Positions 17,006-25,224 of a stretch of DNA of 64,000 nucleotides are shown piece by piece. The stretch covers positions 1,054,001 through 1,118,000 of the forward strand of contig NZ_CP051198.1 in the NCBI RefSeq assembly GCF_024181225.1, written 5' to 3'. A program made the translations under genes and the position numbers. Position 1 is the stretch's first letter. Each line of letters opens with the position of its first letter. A model generated the notes under the pieces. It saw nothing but the letters and a program-made list of their open reading frames with translations, searched no databases and was not told the DNA's origin. Origin of the DNA: Treponema sp. OMZ 787. GTDB taxonomy: Bacteria; Spirochaetota; Spirochaetia; Treponematales; Treponemataceae.

Positions 17006-18849
17006 TCTACAAAGACCGTGCTGAACCATGGAATATATGTAATTAAAAGCAATATAACAAATTGAACAGCCAGATAGGGCAGTATGCTTTTTACTATTTT
17101 TACTACAGGCTTTTTAAATGTGTAACTTGCTATAAAAAGGTTTATTCCGATGGGAGGTGTTAAAAAGCCGAGAGCTAGGTTTGTCAAAAATATAACTCCG
17201 GTATGGACCGGGTGTATACCAAAGCTTTCGGCAACAGGAATTATAAGCGGCGATACAACCAAGATAGCCGAATATAAATCCATAATACAGCCTACTATCA
17301 ATAGCACAATATTTAATAGCAGTAAGAATAAAATTTTTGAACCGACAAAGGTAATTGCAAGTTCCGAGAGTATTTCGGGGATTCCTGCATATACCAAAAA
17401 TAATGCTAATCCCTTTGCAGCTCCTATTATTACAAGAACTCCGCCAGCCACCGGTATGCTTTGTAAAATAACATCGAAAGCTTTTTTTATATTAAAATCT
17501 TTTCTGATAAACACTTCAAGTACAAACGCATATGCAACAGTAAAAGCCGCAGTTTCAAAAAGGGTAAAATATCCTCCGAAATATACTATGACTATTAATA
17601 GAGGGAGGAGGAGTTCAAAACATGCCGATTTAAAACTTTGCATCAGGGCTTCTTTTGAAAACCTAATTCTTTTTGAGCTTTTATCCTTTATGATTCCTAT
17701 GACAATCATCGACAATGCTAAAAGGCCTCCGGGAATAACGGCTCCTTTAAAAAGGTCAAAGATATTGACTGTCATAAAATTGGTTGCTCCATAGACGATG
17801 ACAGCCAGACTTGGAGGCAGTAAAAGGCCTATCGAACCCGAGGCCGTTATAAGGGCTTCCGAGTCATCTTCGGAATATCCTGATCCCGTTAAAATTACGC
17901 TTAAAATTCCTCCAAGGGCTAAGATGGTTACTCCCGATGCCCCTGTGAATGTTGTAAAAAATGTTGCAACCAATACGGCTGCAATTACGACTCCGCCTCT
18001 TATACATCCGACAGAGTTTTGCACAAAGTCCAAGAGTCTCTTTCCTGCACTTCCTCCTGCCAAAAGATATCCCGCAACCGTAAATAGCGGAATTGCCGCT
18101 ATTGATGTATCGGTTAAAATATTATAGGTTTCCATTGGAATGCTTTCTACATATCCGCCTGTTGTCATAAAGGCAAAATATGCCAGGCCTGAAAGCACAA
18201 TGTAAAGAGGCATCCCAAAAAGACTGAATACTGAAAACAGTACAACGATAACCCATATCCAATTCGCCGAAAAGGATTGCATAAAAATGGAAATATCGCT
18301 TAAAATTAGGGTAAAGCTGGAATCGTTAATTTCTGGATACCATGAACCGAATATTAAATTTAAAAGACCTAAAACAGAGCCTGTGCTTATTAAAAATCCC
18401 GATAAAAGCCCTAATATACCATAAACTATGCACCTGCTTCTTTTTATTTCCAATACGAGCATTGCAAAATACATTGGAGGCAGGGCAGAGAAGAAAATTT
18501 TTATGGGGATCTTCAAAACATGGTCTTCTGAAGAAAGCATGTTGTAGTTCGGGAATACCGATAAAAATACGGCTGTAAGCACGGCTATATTTAGGCAGGA
18601 TAAAACTTTAGATATAATTAGTTGAATTTTTTTATCGAATTTGGAAGTAAAAACTTCTATGTTAAGCTGTTTTTTTTCTATTGTAGTGATTATACCTGCA
18701 AGACAGGAAAAAACAAAGACTAATTGAACAATAAGTCTTTCAAATTCTAAACTACTATTTCCAAAGGCGGCTGCTATACGGCTTAGAAAGGGCAGTACAA
18801 GAAGTACTGCCGTAAGTGCTAAAATAAAACCTGTAACTATCTTTTTCAT
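17002..18849 (-). CDS. TRAP transporter fused small and large permease (TatQ-TatM type)
   Basis: This 615-residue inner-membrane protein fuses a DctQ-like N-terminal part of four helices (about residues 1-165) to a DctM-like large permease. The DctM half shows the family pattern (TTFTGASGVTILALGGIL, GSIGLLLPPSLAVIVYGA, GFLTPPIGINLFIAS). TRAP systems import organic anions using ion gradients. It is the last gene of a four-gene operon with the binding protein (15 bases upstream) and a TPR lipoprotein. The same order is known in T. pallidum (TP0956-TP0958). The substrate is unknown. The end overlaps the convergent gene by 4 bases. Confidence 0.93.
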   Translation of the reverse strand: MKKIVTGFILALTAVLLVLPFLSRIAAAFGNSSLEFERLIVQLVFVFSCLAGIITTIEKKQLNIEVFTSKFDKKIQLIISKVLSCLNIAVLTAVFLSVFPNYNMLSSEDHVLKIPIKIFFSALPPMYFAMLVLEIKRSRCIVYGILGLLSGFLISTGSVLGLLNLIFGSWYPEINDSSFTLILSDISIFMQSFSANWIWVIVVLFSVFSLFGMPLYIVLSGLAYFAFMTTGGYVESIPMETYNILTDTSIAAIPLFTVAGYLLAGGSAGKRLLDFVQNSVGCIRGGVVIAAVLVATFFTTFTGASGVTILALGGILSVILTGSGYSEDDSEALITASGSIGLLLPPSLAVIVYGATNFMTVNIFDLFKGAVIPGGLLALSMIVIGIIKDKSSKRIRFSKEALMQSFKSACFELLLPLLIVIVYFGGYFTLFETAAFTVAYAFVLEVFIRKDFNIKKAFDVILQSIPVAGGVLVIIGAAKGLALFLVYAGIPEILSELAITFVGSKILFLLLLNIVLLIVGCIMDLYSAILVVSPLIIPVAESFGIHPVHTGVIFLTNLALGFLTPPIGINLFIASYTFKKPVVKIVKSILPYLAVQFVILLLITYIPWFSTVFVD

Positions 18850-18864
18850 TCGAATATCATATAC

Positions 18865-19899
18865 TTATTTTCTGTATGCTTCAAGCTCTTTTGTTATTTT
18901 TTCGTATATTTCTATATTTATAAGGTTCGGCATTATTTTGTGAACTTTTTTCATGTCTTCATAAAATTCTTGTGTCCAGTCCTTTTTTTGCTGAGGGCTC
19001 AGACTTATTATTTTTATACCTTCTTGCTTCATTTTTTTTACATATTCTCTTTCCATGTCCTCAAGGGCTGCATTTAAATTTTTTGTCGTACGATCCATAG
19101 CTTCTAACATTGCTGGTTTGTACTGATCCGGTATAAGAGCCCAGGATTCGTCCGACATAACAAAGCCGGCCATTATGGGGCATAGACGGGCATCAAGCAT
19201 ATAGGATGCATCCTTATATAGCCTGAGCGTGTAACTAAGGATAGAAACAGATGCAAAACTTTTTGCTCCGCCTGAGGCTTTGAGCTCCTGTGTGAATTTT
19301 GCAGGATCTACAGGTAATACATTGAAACCTGATATTTTTAAAACATCGGAAAAATCCTTTGTGTCGTTTGAGCATATCATCTTGATTTTTTTTAGCTCAT
19401 CAAGATTTGAATAAGAATCCTTTGTATAGAAAGAAAGCCAGCCTACATTGGACCATGTTACAAGCTTACAGCCGTTTTTTTGAATTTCATTTTCAAAGGC
19501 ATATCCGTATTTGTTTAAAACCAAATCAAGTTCTTCTTGGTTTTGGATTAAAAAGGGCAGGGAAAGGGTAAAAATTTTTGCATTAGGTGCAAGCTCATTT
19601 AAGCCTACAGGGCTTAGAATAGCTCCGTCTATTTGGGGTCTTTGCCCCGGGCGGGAAGGTTTCATCTTTACGACCCCTGCTTTTTCTCCTCCAAGGACAG
19701 TCATGTCCATAAACCTGACACTTACAAGTCCGTTGGTTATCTTATTCCACTCTTGGGCTAACTTTTTTAATTCGATATCCCAAGGGGTCCTAGCTGGAGC
19801 ACTGCTTGCAATCTTTAAAACAATTTTCTTTTGAGCAAAGATGCCTGAAACCGTCATAATTGCAAAAAACAAAAACAATAATTTTTTCTTCATTTTCAT
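18865..19899 (-). CDS. tatP: TRAP transporter periplasmic solute-binding protein
   Basis: This is a 344-residue DctP-family protein with a signal peptide of about 22 residues (LLFLFFAIMTVSGIFA). The mature start, KKIVLKIASSAPARTPWDIE, is typical of TRAP-type receptors. Later segments such as LNELAPNAKIFTLSLPFLI and GCKLVTWSNVGWLSFYTKDS also fit the fold. It delivers ligand to the fused permease encoded next. Its start overlaps the end of the TatT-like gene by 4 bases (19896-19899), indicating translational coupling. The position of the usual ligand-binding Arg is not certain from reading alone. Confidence 0.93.
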   Translation of the reverse strand: MKMKKKLLFLFFAIMTVSGIFAQKKIVLKIASSAPARTPWDIELKKLAQEWNKITNGLVSVRFMDMTVLGGEKAGVVKMKPSRPGQRPQIDGAILSPVGLNELAPNAKIFTLSLPFLIQNQEELDLVLNKYGYAFENEIQKNGCKLVTWSNVGWLSFYTKDSYSNLDELKKIKMICSNDTKDFSDVLKISGFNVLPVDPAKFTQELKASGGAKSFASVSILSYTLRLYKDASYMLDARLCPIMAGFVMSDESWALIPDQYKPAMLEAMDRTTKNLNAALEDMEREYVKKMKQEGIKIISLSPQQKKDWTQEFYEDMKKVHKIMPNLINIEIYEKITKELEAYRK

Positions 19900-20864
19900 T
19901 CTCCTAATATAAACATATCTTTATTTTCTTTTAGCCAACCGGCATATTTTTGTGAAATACCGATTACCAGCTTATTATTCGGATCAGATTCCGGATTTAT
20001 TGCCATGGCTTTTTCTATTGCCTCATCAAATCCCTTACTGTCCTGCTTAGGTACACAAAAAGAAAGGGCATAGGTTACATATATTGAAGGATTTTTTCCT
20101 TCGGATAGTTCTAGGGCTTTTTTATAGGCCTTTTCGGCTCTTTCAATATTTCCGCCTAAACTTTCCGGTGCTGAGGCATAAAATTTTGCAAGAATTTCCC
20201 ATGTTGCTCCTCCTGAATAGGCCGGATCAAGGCTGCATACCTTTTCAAGCATTAAGACGGCTCCCTGCAAGACCTGCAAACTTTGAATATCCAATGGGTC
20301 AAGGGAAAAGGCCGCTAAAATACCGGCTCCTGCCCAATGCAGGGCTTCTGTGTCGTAAGGTTTGCATTTTTTTAGCATTTTTTCTATATTTTCCGCATTA
20401 TCTGAGTTTACTGCTTCAGTAAATCCGGGATAGGCCGTGTTTAGGGCTGAGAGGATTTTGTTATATCCTCTTTTGTAGAATTTTTTTGCTCTTAGAAAGG
20501 CCTTATCCTTTTTATCGTATTCATCATCAGACAGGTAGTTGGCAGGGCCTTCCACAAAGACATTTGAATACATTATATAAAGCTCGCCCGTCATTATGGC
20601 AAGTCCTCGATGCGAAGGATTTGCAATGTGCATTCCCTCATATAGCTTTAAAATAATGGGAAAAACCTCTCCGACAAGCTCTGCATCTTCTTCTCCCGTT
20701 AGGGCCGCAACCGGATTAGGAGCATCGGTGTCCGGTTTTACTTTTTTTTCCGGTAAAGGAGCCAGTGCGTTTGCTGCCGAGTTGTAGGCCATCTTTTTTA
20801 TCGAACAAGAAGAAAAAATCAGGCTGACTAGAAGGAGCAGCATAAAGATAATCTTATTTTTCAT
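19896..20864 (-). CDS. tatT: TatT-like TPR lipoprotein of the TRAP system
   Basis: This 322-residue periplasmic lipoprotein has a signal peptide MKNKIIFMLLLLVSLIFSSC whose lipobox (L-I-F-S-S-C) puts the lipidated Cys at residue 20. The body is helical with TPR-like repeats (LRAKKFYKRGYNKILSALNT, IERAEKAYKKALELSEGKN). In T. pallidum, TatT forms a trimer that binds the TRAP receptor TatP. The same order here (TatT, receptor, fused permease) supports that role. It overlaps the upstream small gene by 11 bases and the receptor gene by 4 bases. Confidence 0.85.
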   Translation of the reverse strand: MKNKIIFMLLLLVSLIFSSCSIKKMAYNSAANALAPLPEKKVKPDTDAPNPVAALTGEEDAELVGEVFPIILKLYEGMHIANPSHRGLAIMTGELYIMYSNVFVEGPANYLSDDEYDKKDKAFLRAKKFYKRGYNKILSALNTAYPGFTEAVNSDNAENIEKMLKKCKPYDTEALHWAGAGILAAFSLDPLDIQSLQVLQGAVLMLEKVCSLDPAYSGGATWEILAKFYASAPESLGGNIERAEKAYKKALELSEGKNPSIYVTYALSFCVPKQDSKGFDEAIEKAMAINPESDPNNKLVIGISQKYAGWLKENKDMFILGE

Positions 20865-21114
20865 TTTTCCAATCCTCTATAAATTTTTCATAGGCAGCAA
20901 TAGATGCTGAAAGAGCTATTTCATGAACCTTACTTCTCCCCCCAATATTGTTTCCTTCAAGAATATAAAGGGCATCTAAGGTTCCCTGAATATCTTCGAT
21001 GGTGCAGTCCTTAGAATTAGCTCGTCTTCTGGTTAAAACTCGTATTTCATCATCAAAGAGTTCGTTAAATTTTTTTATTTCCCAGTCCGTAATTTCCGAT
21101 ACATTTTCTGACAT
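20854..21114 (-). CDS. Small unknown protein, first gene of the TRAP operon
   Basis: This 86-residue acidic, probably helical soluble protein (DWEIKKFNELFDDEIRVLT, IEDIQGTLDALYILEGNN) has no signal peptide and no recognised domain. Its end overlaps the tatT start by 11 bases, so it is translationally coupled to the transporter. The ATG at 21114 comes 6 bases after a TATATT box, so the whole operon should begin as a leaderless mRNA. Confidence 0.75.
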   Translation of the reverse strand: MSENVSEITDWEIKKFNELFDDEIRVLTRRRANSKDCTIEDIQGTLDALYILEGNNIGGRSKVHEIALSASIAAYEKFIEDWKNEK

Positions 21115-21120
21115 GAAGAT

Positions 21121-21149
21121 AATATACCCGATTTTTACAATTTTTACAA
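21121..21149 (-). promoter_or_regulatory. Promoter of the TRAP operon, leaderless geometry
   Basis: On the minus strand TTGTAA (21144-21149) and TATATT (21121-21126) are 17 bases apart. The ATG of the first gene starts 6 bases after the -10, which places +1 on or next to the A of the start codon. Confidence 0.65.
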
Positions 21150-21174
21150 GAAGCGTTTTGTCTTTTTAGCGTAC

Positions 21175-21203
21175 TTGACATATCTTAATTTTAAGAATAG
21201 ACT
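21175..21203 (+). promoter_or_regulatory. Sigma-70 promoter of glmS-glmL
   Basis: A perfect TTGACA (21175-21180) is 17 bases before TAGACT (21198-21203). A leader of about 30 bases follows, carrying a strong AGGAGG at 21228-21233 before the glmS ATG. No cobalamin riboswitch fits in so short a leader. Confidence 0.75.
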
Positions 21204-21239
21204 AACCCCTAACACGATAAATTTTTTAGGAGGCGGAAT

Positions 21240-21659
21240 ATGGCAAGAAAAATAAAACTTGTATTGGGCGTAATAGGTTCTGATTGTCATGCTGTCGGAA
21301 ACAAGATTTTGGATTACTCCTTGACCGAGGCCGGTTTTGAAGTAACCAATATAGGCGTTTTAAGTCCGCAAGAAGACTTTATAAATGCAGCTCTTGAAAC
21401 AAATGCGGATGCGATTTTAGTATCCTCGCTTTACGGTCAGGGAGAGCTTGATTGTAAGGGGCTACGTGAAAAATGCGATGAAGCAGGCTTGAAAGGTATC
21501 AAGCTTTATGTAGGCGGAAACATTGTTGTAGGTAAACAAGATTTCAACGAGGTGCACAAGCGTTTTACCGCTATGGGCTTTGATCACGTTTACCCGCCGG
21601 GAACACCGGTCGAAACGACGATAAAAGATTTACATGCTGACTTTCCTGATCACGCATAG
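21240..21659 (+). CDS. glmS: Methylaspartate (glutamate) mutase S subunit, B12-binding
   Basis: This 139-residue protein is the cobalamin-binding small subunit of glutamate mutase, which interconverts glutamate and 3-methylaspartate. The B12 signature is complete: [15 protein letters not shown] with D-x-H-x-x-G (the His is the lower cobalt ligand), then VSSLYGQ and the LYVGGN loop. The length is usual. AGGAGG precedes the ATG. The reactivating factor gene glmL follows after 32 bases. The catalytic E subunit (glmE) and methylaspartate ammonia-lyase, which often sit beside it in clostridia, are not in this window. Confidence 0.95.
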   Translation: MARKIKLVLGVIGSDCHAVGNKILDYSLTEAGFEVTNIGVLSPQEDFINAALETNADAILVSSLYGQGELDCKGLREKCDEAGLKGIKLYVGGNIVVGKQDFNEVHKRFTAMGFDHVYPPGTPVETTIKDLHADFPDHA

Positions 21660-21691
21660 GACTTAATATTTAACTTTAAGATTTACTTAAA

Positions 21692-23071
21692 ATGAACTGT
21701 TATTTATTTGTTGACTTTGGAAGCACGAATACGAAGATAACCCTTGTGGATATCGAAAAAGAAGATATAGTGGGTACGGCAAAGGCCTATACGACTGTAG
21801 AAACCGATGTTATGATCGGCTATAATAATGCCTTGGCTCTTTTACACCAAAAGGTCGGTAAGGACTATACTGTAGTAAAAAGTCTTGCCTGCTCCTCGGC
21901 TGCCGGCGGCTTAAAGATTATCGCCATAGGCCTTGTGCCAGAGCTTACAAGCGAGGCTGCGAAAAGGGCTGCCCTAGGTGCCGGAGCCAAGGTAATCCAT
22001 ACTTACAGCCACAACCTCAATAAGAGCGAGGCAGAGGAGATAGTAAATTCCAATGCCGATATCATCCTTTTGGCAGGCGGCACAAACGGCGGCGATTCAC
22101 GCTGTATAGTTCACAATGCAAAGATGCTTGCCGATTATGGGGTAAAGGTTCCTGTGGTTGTTGCCGGCAATAAAAGTGCAGAAGACGAAATCATCGAAAT
22201 TTTTAAGGATAAGGTCGATTTTCACTTGGCCGAAAATGTAATGCCCAAGATAAACAAGCTCAATGTTGAAAGTGCAAGGGAAACAATCCGAAGTATTTTT
22301 ATGAACAATATTGTGAATGCAAAGGGCATGACCCATGTTGAAAACAATATCGATAACATACTGATGCCGACACCGGCCGCCGTCCTAAAGGCTGCCCAAA
22401 CTCTTTCAGAGGGTACCGAAGATGAAGACGGATTGGGTGATATAATAGTTTTGGATATCGGAGGGGCTACAACCGATGTTCATTCCGCTGCCGAAGGGGA
22501 ACCGACGCAAGGCTCGGTCTTTTTATACGGTCTTCCTGAAGCCTTTTTAAAACGGACGGTTGAAGGCGACCTCGGTATGCGCTACTCCCTTCCTACAGTT
22601 GCTGATGTTCAAGGTCCTCACGGGCTCCGTCACTACCTTTCAAAAGAATATAAGTACAATATTGAACAAGAAGTCAAAAAAAGAAACGATCACACCGATT
22701 TTATTTCGGAAAACGAAAAAGATTTGGCCTTTGATTGTGCCGTTGCCAAGGTTTGTGCCGATGTTTCTATGAGCCGCCATGTAGGAGTTTTAACCCCTGT
22801 CTACACCGGCTGCGGAGCCAGCTTTCAGCAAGAAGGAAAGGATTTAACTGATCTTAGATACATAATAGGAACGGGTGGAATTTTAGTTTATAATCCTAAC
22901 TATAAGGAAATTATGGAAGCCTGCAAGTTCCGTGAGGATGACCCTTTTAGCTTAAAACCCAAAAATCCGCAATTTCTCCTTGATAAAGAATATATTTTGT
23001 CGGCTATGGGGCTTTTGGCCACCGAAGATCCGGATATGGCTATCAGGATAATGAAAAAACATTTGGTATAG
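21692..23071 (+). CDS. glmL: GlmL, glutamate mutase reactivating/accessory ATPase
   Basis: This 459-residue protein of the MutL/GlmL family has the ASKHA (actin-like ATPase) fold. The phosphate-1 loop is VDFGSTNTKITLVD at the N-terminus, and a second nucleotide motif is IIVLDIGGATTDVHS in the middle. GlmL is found with adenosylcobalamin-dependent glutamate mutases and is thought to exchange damaged B12 cofactor. It is co-transcribed with glmS. No clear Shine-Dalgarno sequence precedes the ATG at 21692. Confidence 0.93.
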   Translation: MNCYLFVDFGSTNTKITLVDIEKEDIVGTAKAYTTVETDVMIGYNNALALLHQKVGKDYTVVKSLACSSAAGGLKIIAIGLVPELTSEAAKRAALGAGAKVIHTYSHNLNKSEAEEIVNSNADIILLAGGTNGGDSRCIVHNAKMLADYGVKVPVVVAGNKSAEDEIIEIFKDKVDFHLAENVMPKINKLNVESARETIRSIFMNNIVNAKGMTHVENNIDNILMPTPAAVLKAAQTLSEGTEDEDGLGDIIVLDIGGATTDVHSAAEGEPTQGSVFLYGLPEAFLKRTVEGDLGMRYSLPTVADVQGPHGLRHYLSKEYKYNIEQEVKKRNDHTDFISENEKDLAFDCAVAKVCADVSMSRHVGVLTPVYTGCGASFQQEGKDLTDLRYIIGTGGILVYNPNYKEIMEACKFREDDPFSLKPKNPQFLLDKEYILSAMGLLATEDPDMAIRIMKKHLV

Positions 23072-23083
23072 GGGCGTTTTGTA

Positions 23084-23112
23084 TTGACTTTTTGTTGGTT
23101 TTATTGTAATAT
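23084..23112 (+). promoter_or_regulatory. Sigma-70 promoter of rpmF-acpP-rnc
   Basis: TTGACT (23084-23089) and TAATAT (23107-23112) are 17 bases apart. A leader of about 75 bases follows, with GGAGG at 23183-23187 before rpmF. Confidence 0.7.
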
Positions 23113-23194
23113 GAACCCTTAAATGTATAACAGGGCCGCAGCGGTGCGGCAGATACGCTTTTAATTTTAGATATTTTGTAGTGGAGGATTGAGT

Positions 23195-23383
23195 ATGGCT
23201 GTACCAAGAGCGAATACATCAAAAGCTAGAACAAGACGCCGACGCGGTGTTAATATGCGTTTACAAGCGCCAAATCTTGTTGAGTGTTCCGGATGCGGTA
23301 ACCTGATTATGCCTCATCATGTATGCCCCAAATGCGGGTTTTATAAAGGCAAGCAGGTTATTAACCCCGATAAATTAGACTAA
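23195..23383 (+). CDS. rpmF: 50S ribosomal protein L32
   Basis: This 62-residue ribosomal protein begins MAVPRANTSKARTRRRRG, the family N-terminus. It has two Cys pairs (CSGCG and CPKCG) forming a zinc ribbon. The start is the ATG at 23195, after GGAGG. It is first in the operon with acpP and rnc, a common bacterial order joining ribosome, lipid synthesis and RNA processing genes. Confidence 0.97.
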   Translation: MAVPRANTSKARTRRRRGVNMRLQAPNLVECSGCGNLIMPHHVCPKCGFYKGKQVINPDKLD

Positions 23384-23396
23384 AAGGAGATAGTTT

Positions 23397-23633
23397 ATGG
23401 ACGATTTATTCAAAAAGATTCAGCAATTAATTGCAGCAAAGTTGGAAATTGAGGAAGATAAGGTTACCTTGGATTCTTCATTCCGGCAAGATTTAGGTGC
23501 CGACAGTCTTGACACCTATGAACTTGTTTATGCTCTCGAAGAAGATATGGGTATTAAGATCCCGGACGAAAAAGCAAATGAGTTTGAAACTGTCCGAGAC
23601 GCCTATGAATTTATCAAATCTCAGCAAAAATAA
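23397..23633 (+). CDS. acpP: Acyl carrier protein
   Basis: This small acidic four-helix protein of 78 residues carries fatty acyl chains on phosphopantetheine. The attachment Ser is in LGADSLDTYELVYALEE, where the usual DSLD motif is intact. An AAGGAG ribosome binding site lies 13 bases after rpmF. The rnc gene follows after 23 bases. Confidence 0.98.
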   Translation: MDDLFKKIQQLIAAKLEIEEDKVTLDSSFRQDLGADSLDTYELVYALEEDMGIKIPDEKANEFETVRDAYEFIKSQQK

Positions 23634-23656
23634 GTTTTGTTTTAAGGAGCAGCTCT

Positions 23657-24397
23657 TTGTTTCCGATAAGATGCGGTCTTGAACCCAAGAGGAAGCAGGA
23701 GCTCCTTGAGTTCCAAAAGCAAGCGGGATTGAAGTTTAAAGATTTACGCTTGCTTGATCTTGCTTTCCATCACAGGTCCTTTTCCAACGAACATAATAAT
23801 TTCCACGCAAATAACGAACGCCTAGAGTTTTTAGGGGACTCCGTCCTTGGGCTTGTTGCAGCTTCCTATCTTTATAAGTCCTTTGAAGATAAACCGGAAG
23901 GAGAGCTTGCAAAGATAAAGGCTTCCTCCGTTTCCGAAGAGGCTCTGTCCAGGGCAGCCTCTGAATTAAACATAAGTAAGTACTTGGTTTTGGGCCGGGG
24001 AGAGGAAATGTCCGGAGGCAGAGAAAAAAAAGCCATCCTTGCCGATGCCCTTGAAGCGGTTATCGGTGCTTACTATCTTGATTCCGGCTTTAAGTATGTT
24101 CAAAAATTTGTCCTAAAACTTTTGGAGTCTACAATCAATTCGGTTTTAGAAAAAAAGTTTATAAGCGATTATAAGTCCCTCCTCCAAGAATTGGTTCAGA
24201 AGAAATTTAAAACAGTTCCCAAGTACGAGCTTAAAAAGGCGAGCGGCCCCGACCATGACCGCACATTTTGGTTCTCCGTGTCTATAAGCGGGAAGGTTTA
24301 CGGGCCTCTTTCAGGTAAAACAAAGAAAGAAGCAGAGCAGTCTGTGGCAAAAGTGGCCTATGAAGACCTCTCTTCAGACTGTACTGTGTCAAAATAA
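23657..24397 (+). CDS. rnc: Ribonuclease III (TTG start)
   Basis: This is a 246-residue double-strand-specific endoribonuclease that processes rRNA and mRNA. The catalytic signature NERLEFLGDSVLGLVAASYL is present, along with the second acidic motif (ADALEAVIGAYYLDSG). A C-terminal double-stranded RNA-binding domain follows (SLLQELVQKKFKTVPKYEL...KEAEQSVAKVAYEDL). The start is read as TTG at 23657 because AAGGAG lies 7-8 bases before it and no ATG or GTG fits the frame near the domain start. Confidence 0.96.
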   Translation: MFPIRCGLEPKRKQELLEFQKQAGLKFKDLRLLDLAFHHRSFSNEHNNFHANNERLEFLGDSVLGLVAASYLYKSFEDKPEGELAKIKASSVSEEALSRAASELNISKYLVLGRGEEMSGGREKKAILADALEAVIGAYYLDSGFKYVQKFVLKLLESTINSVLEKKFISDYKSLLQELVQKKFKTVPKYELKKASGPDHDRTFWFSVSISGKVYGPLSGKTKKEAEQSVAKVAYEDLSSDCTVSK

Positions 24398-24500
24398 CTC
24401 TATTTAAGATGAAATTTTGGCACAATAGTATTTTTTGTCACTCTTTCATTTATATTTTTCTATTCTTAAAATTTAAAAATCACTTAATTTTATTCTTTTG

Positions 24501-24539
24501 AATTTTATAATTCTATATTGAATATATAGTTATAAAATT
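24501..24539. promoter_or_regulatory. Long palindrome upstream of the hsp20 sigma-54 promoter
   Basis: AATTTTATAA..CTATAT on the left pairs with ATATAG.TTATAAAATT on the right, with a 2-base bulge in one arm. It lies about 30 bases before the sigma-54 -24 element. It could bind an activator or repressor; its role is inferred from position only. Confidence 0.55.
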
Positions 24540-24569
24540 GTGCCGAAATGTACAGCTTTTTATTACATC

Positions 24570-24586
24570 TTGGCATAAAAATTGCT
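24570..24586 (+). promoter_or_regulatory. Sigma-54 (RpoN) promoter of hsp20
   Basis: TTGGCATAAAAATTGCT contains the invariant GG (24572-24573) and GC (24584-24585) with exactly 10 bases between, close to the consensus TGGCAC-N5-TTGC. The predicted transcription start is near 24597, giving a leader of about 75 bases to hsp20. No sigma-70 hexamer pair fits better. Confidence 0.8.
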
Positions 24587-24670
24587 TGTATATAAGTGAA
24601 GCTTAAAAGGCAGGTTAATAAAAACCGCTTGAAGAGCTTAATAAAACAAATAATAAGCAGGAGGTGCTTT

Positions 24671-25111
24671 ATGAATAGTTTAAGTCTTTTTAGTCCGTCC
24701 TTTACGGACAGCGTATTTGATGCCCTTGATAGGAGCTTGGCTCCCAATTTTGGAGTATTTGCTCCGATCAAGAATGCAAATTGCGGAATGCCCAGCGTGG
24801 ATATCCGCGAAACAGAGAAGGCCTATGTCATGGAAATGGATCTTCCGGGATATACCGAAAAAGATGTTGAGATCAGCTTAAAGGATAGGCTCATGACAAT
24901 CTCTTCTTCCAAAAACGAACAAAAGGAAGATAAGGGTGCAGAGTACATCATACGGGAACGAAGCACAAGGCATTTTATGAGGCGGTTTACCTTGCCTGAG
25001 GATATAAATCCTGATGAAGTTTCTGCAAAATTTGAAAACGGGGTCTTGGTTGTAGATATTCCGAGAAAGCCGGATACTCAGCCCAAACAAATTGAAATTA
25101 AATCTGCATAA
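24671..25111 (+). CDS. Small heat shock protein, Hsp20/alpha-crystallin family
   Basis: This 146-residue cytoplasmic holdase chaperone has the alpha-crystallin domain from about residue 40 (PSVDIRETEKAYVMEMDLPG) to AKFENGVLVVDIPRK. The C-terminal extension holds the Q-I-E-I motif. AGGAGG at 24659-24664 sets the start at 24671. It is a single-gene unit with a sigma-54 promoter, an upstream palindrome and a very strong terminator. No CIRCE element (the HrcA site) was seen. Confidence 0.96.
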   Translation: MNSLSLFSPSFTDSVFDALDRSLAPNFGVFAPIKNANCGMPSVDIRETEKAYVMEMDLPGYTEKDVEISLKDRLMTISSSKNEQKEDKGAEYIIRERSTRHFMRRFTLPEDINPDEVSAKFENGVLVVDIPRKPDTQPKQIEIKSA

Positions 25112-25140
25112 GATTGAATTTTACCTCTGTTAACTAGCAG

Positions 25141-25188
25141 ACTGCGTTCTGCCGTATGACTTGCCTTACGGCAGAACGCAGTTTTTTA
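25141..25188 (+). terminator. Strong terminator of hsp20
   Basis: A perfect 16-base stem (ACTGCGTTCTGCCGTA at 25141-25156 with its complement at 25167-25182) is followed by six T. Confidence 0.95.
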
Positions 25189-25216
25189 TAATGCTTTTTA
25201 TAAAAACTGCCGATAA
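25189..25216 (+). promoter_or_regulatory. Candidate sigma-28 (FliA) promoter
   Basis: GCCGATAA at 25209-25216 matches the sigma-28 -10 perfectly. TAATGCTT at 25189-25196 matches 6 of 8 bases of the -35, with a 12-base spacer where 11 is usual. The next gene starts 8 bases later, and the hsp20 terminator just upstream means that gene needs its own promoter. Confidence 0.45.
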
Positions 25217-25224
25217 GATTATCG

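Noticed and set aside
21150-21239. Cobalamin riboswitch before glmS
   Set aside because: The leader is about 30 bases from the promoter to the start; far too short.
24416-24423. Second sigma-54 site (TTTTGGCAC) after rnc
   Set aside because: No GC at the -12 position 10 bases after GG.
24398-24670. CIRCE or RNA thermometer before hsp20
   Set aside because: No TTAGCACTC-N9-GAGTGCTAA and no clear anti-Shine-Dalgarno hairpin was seen.
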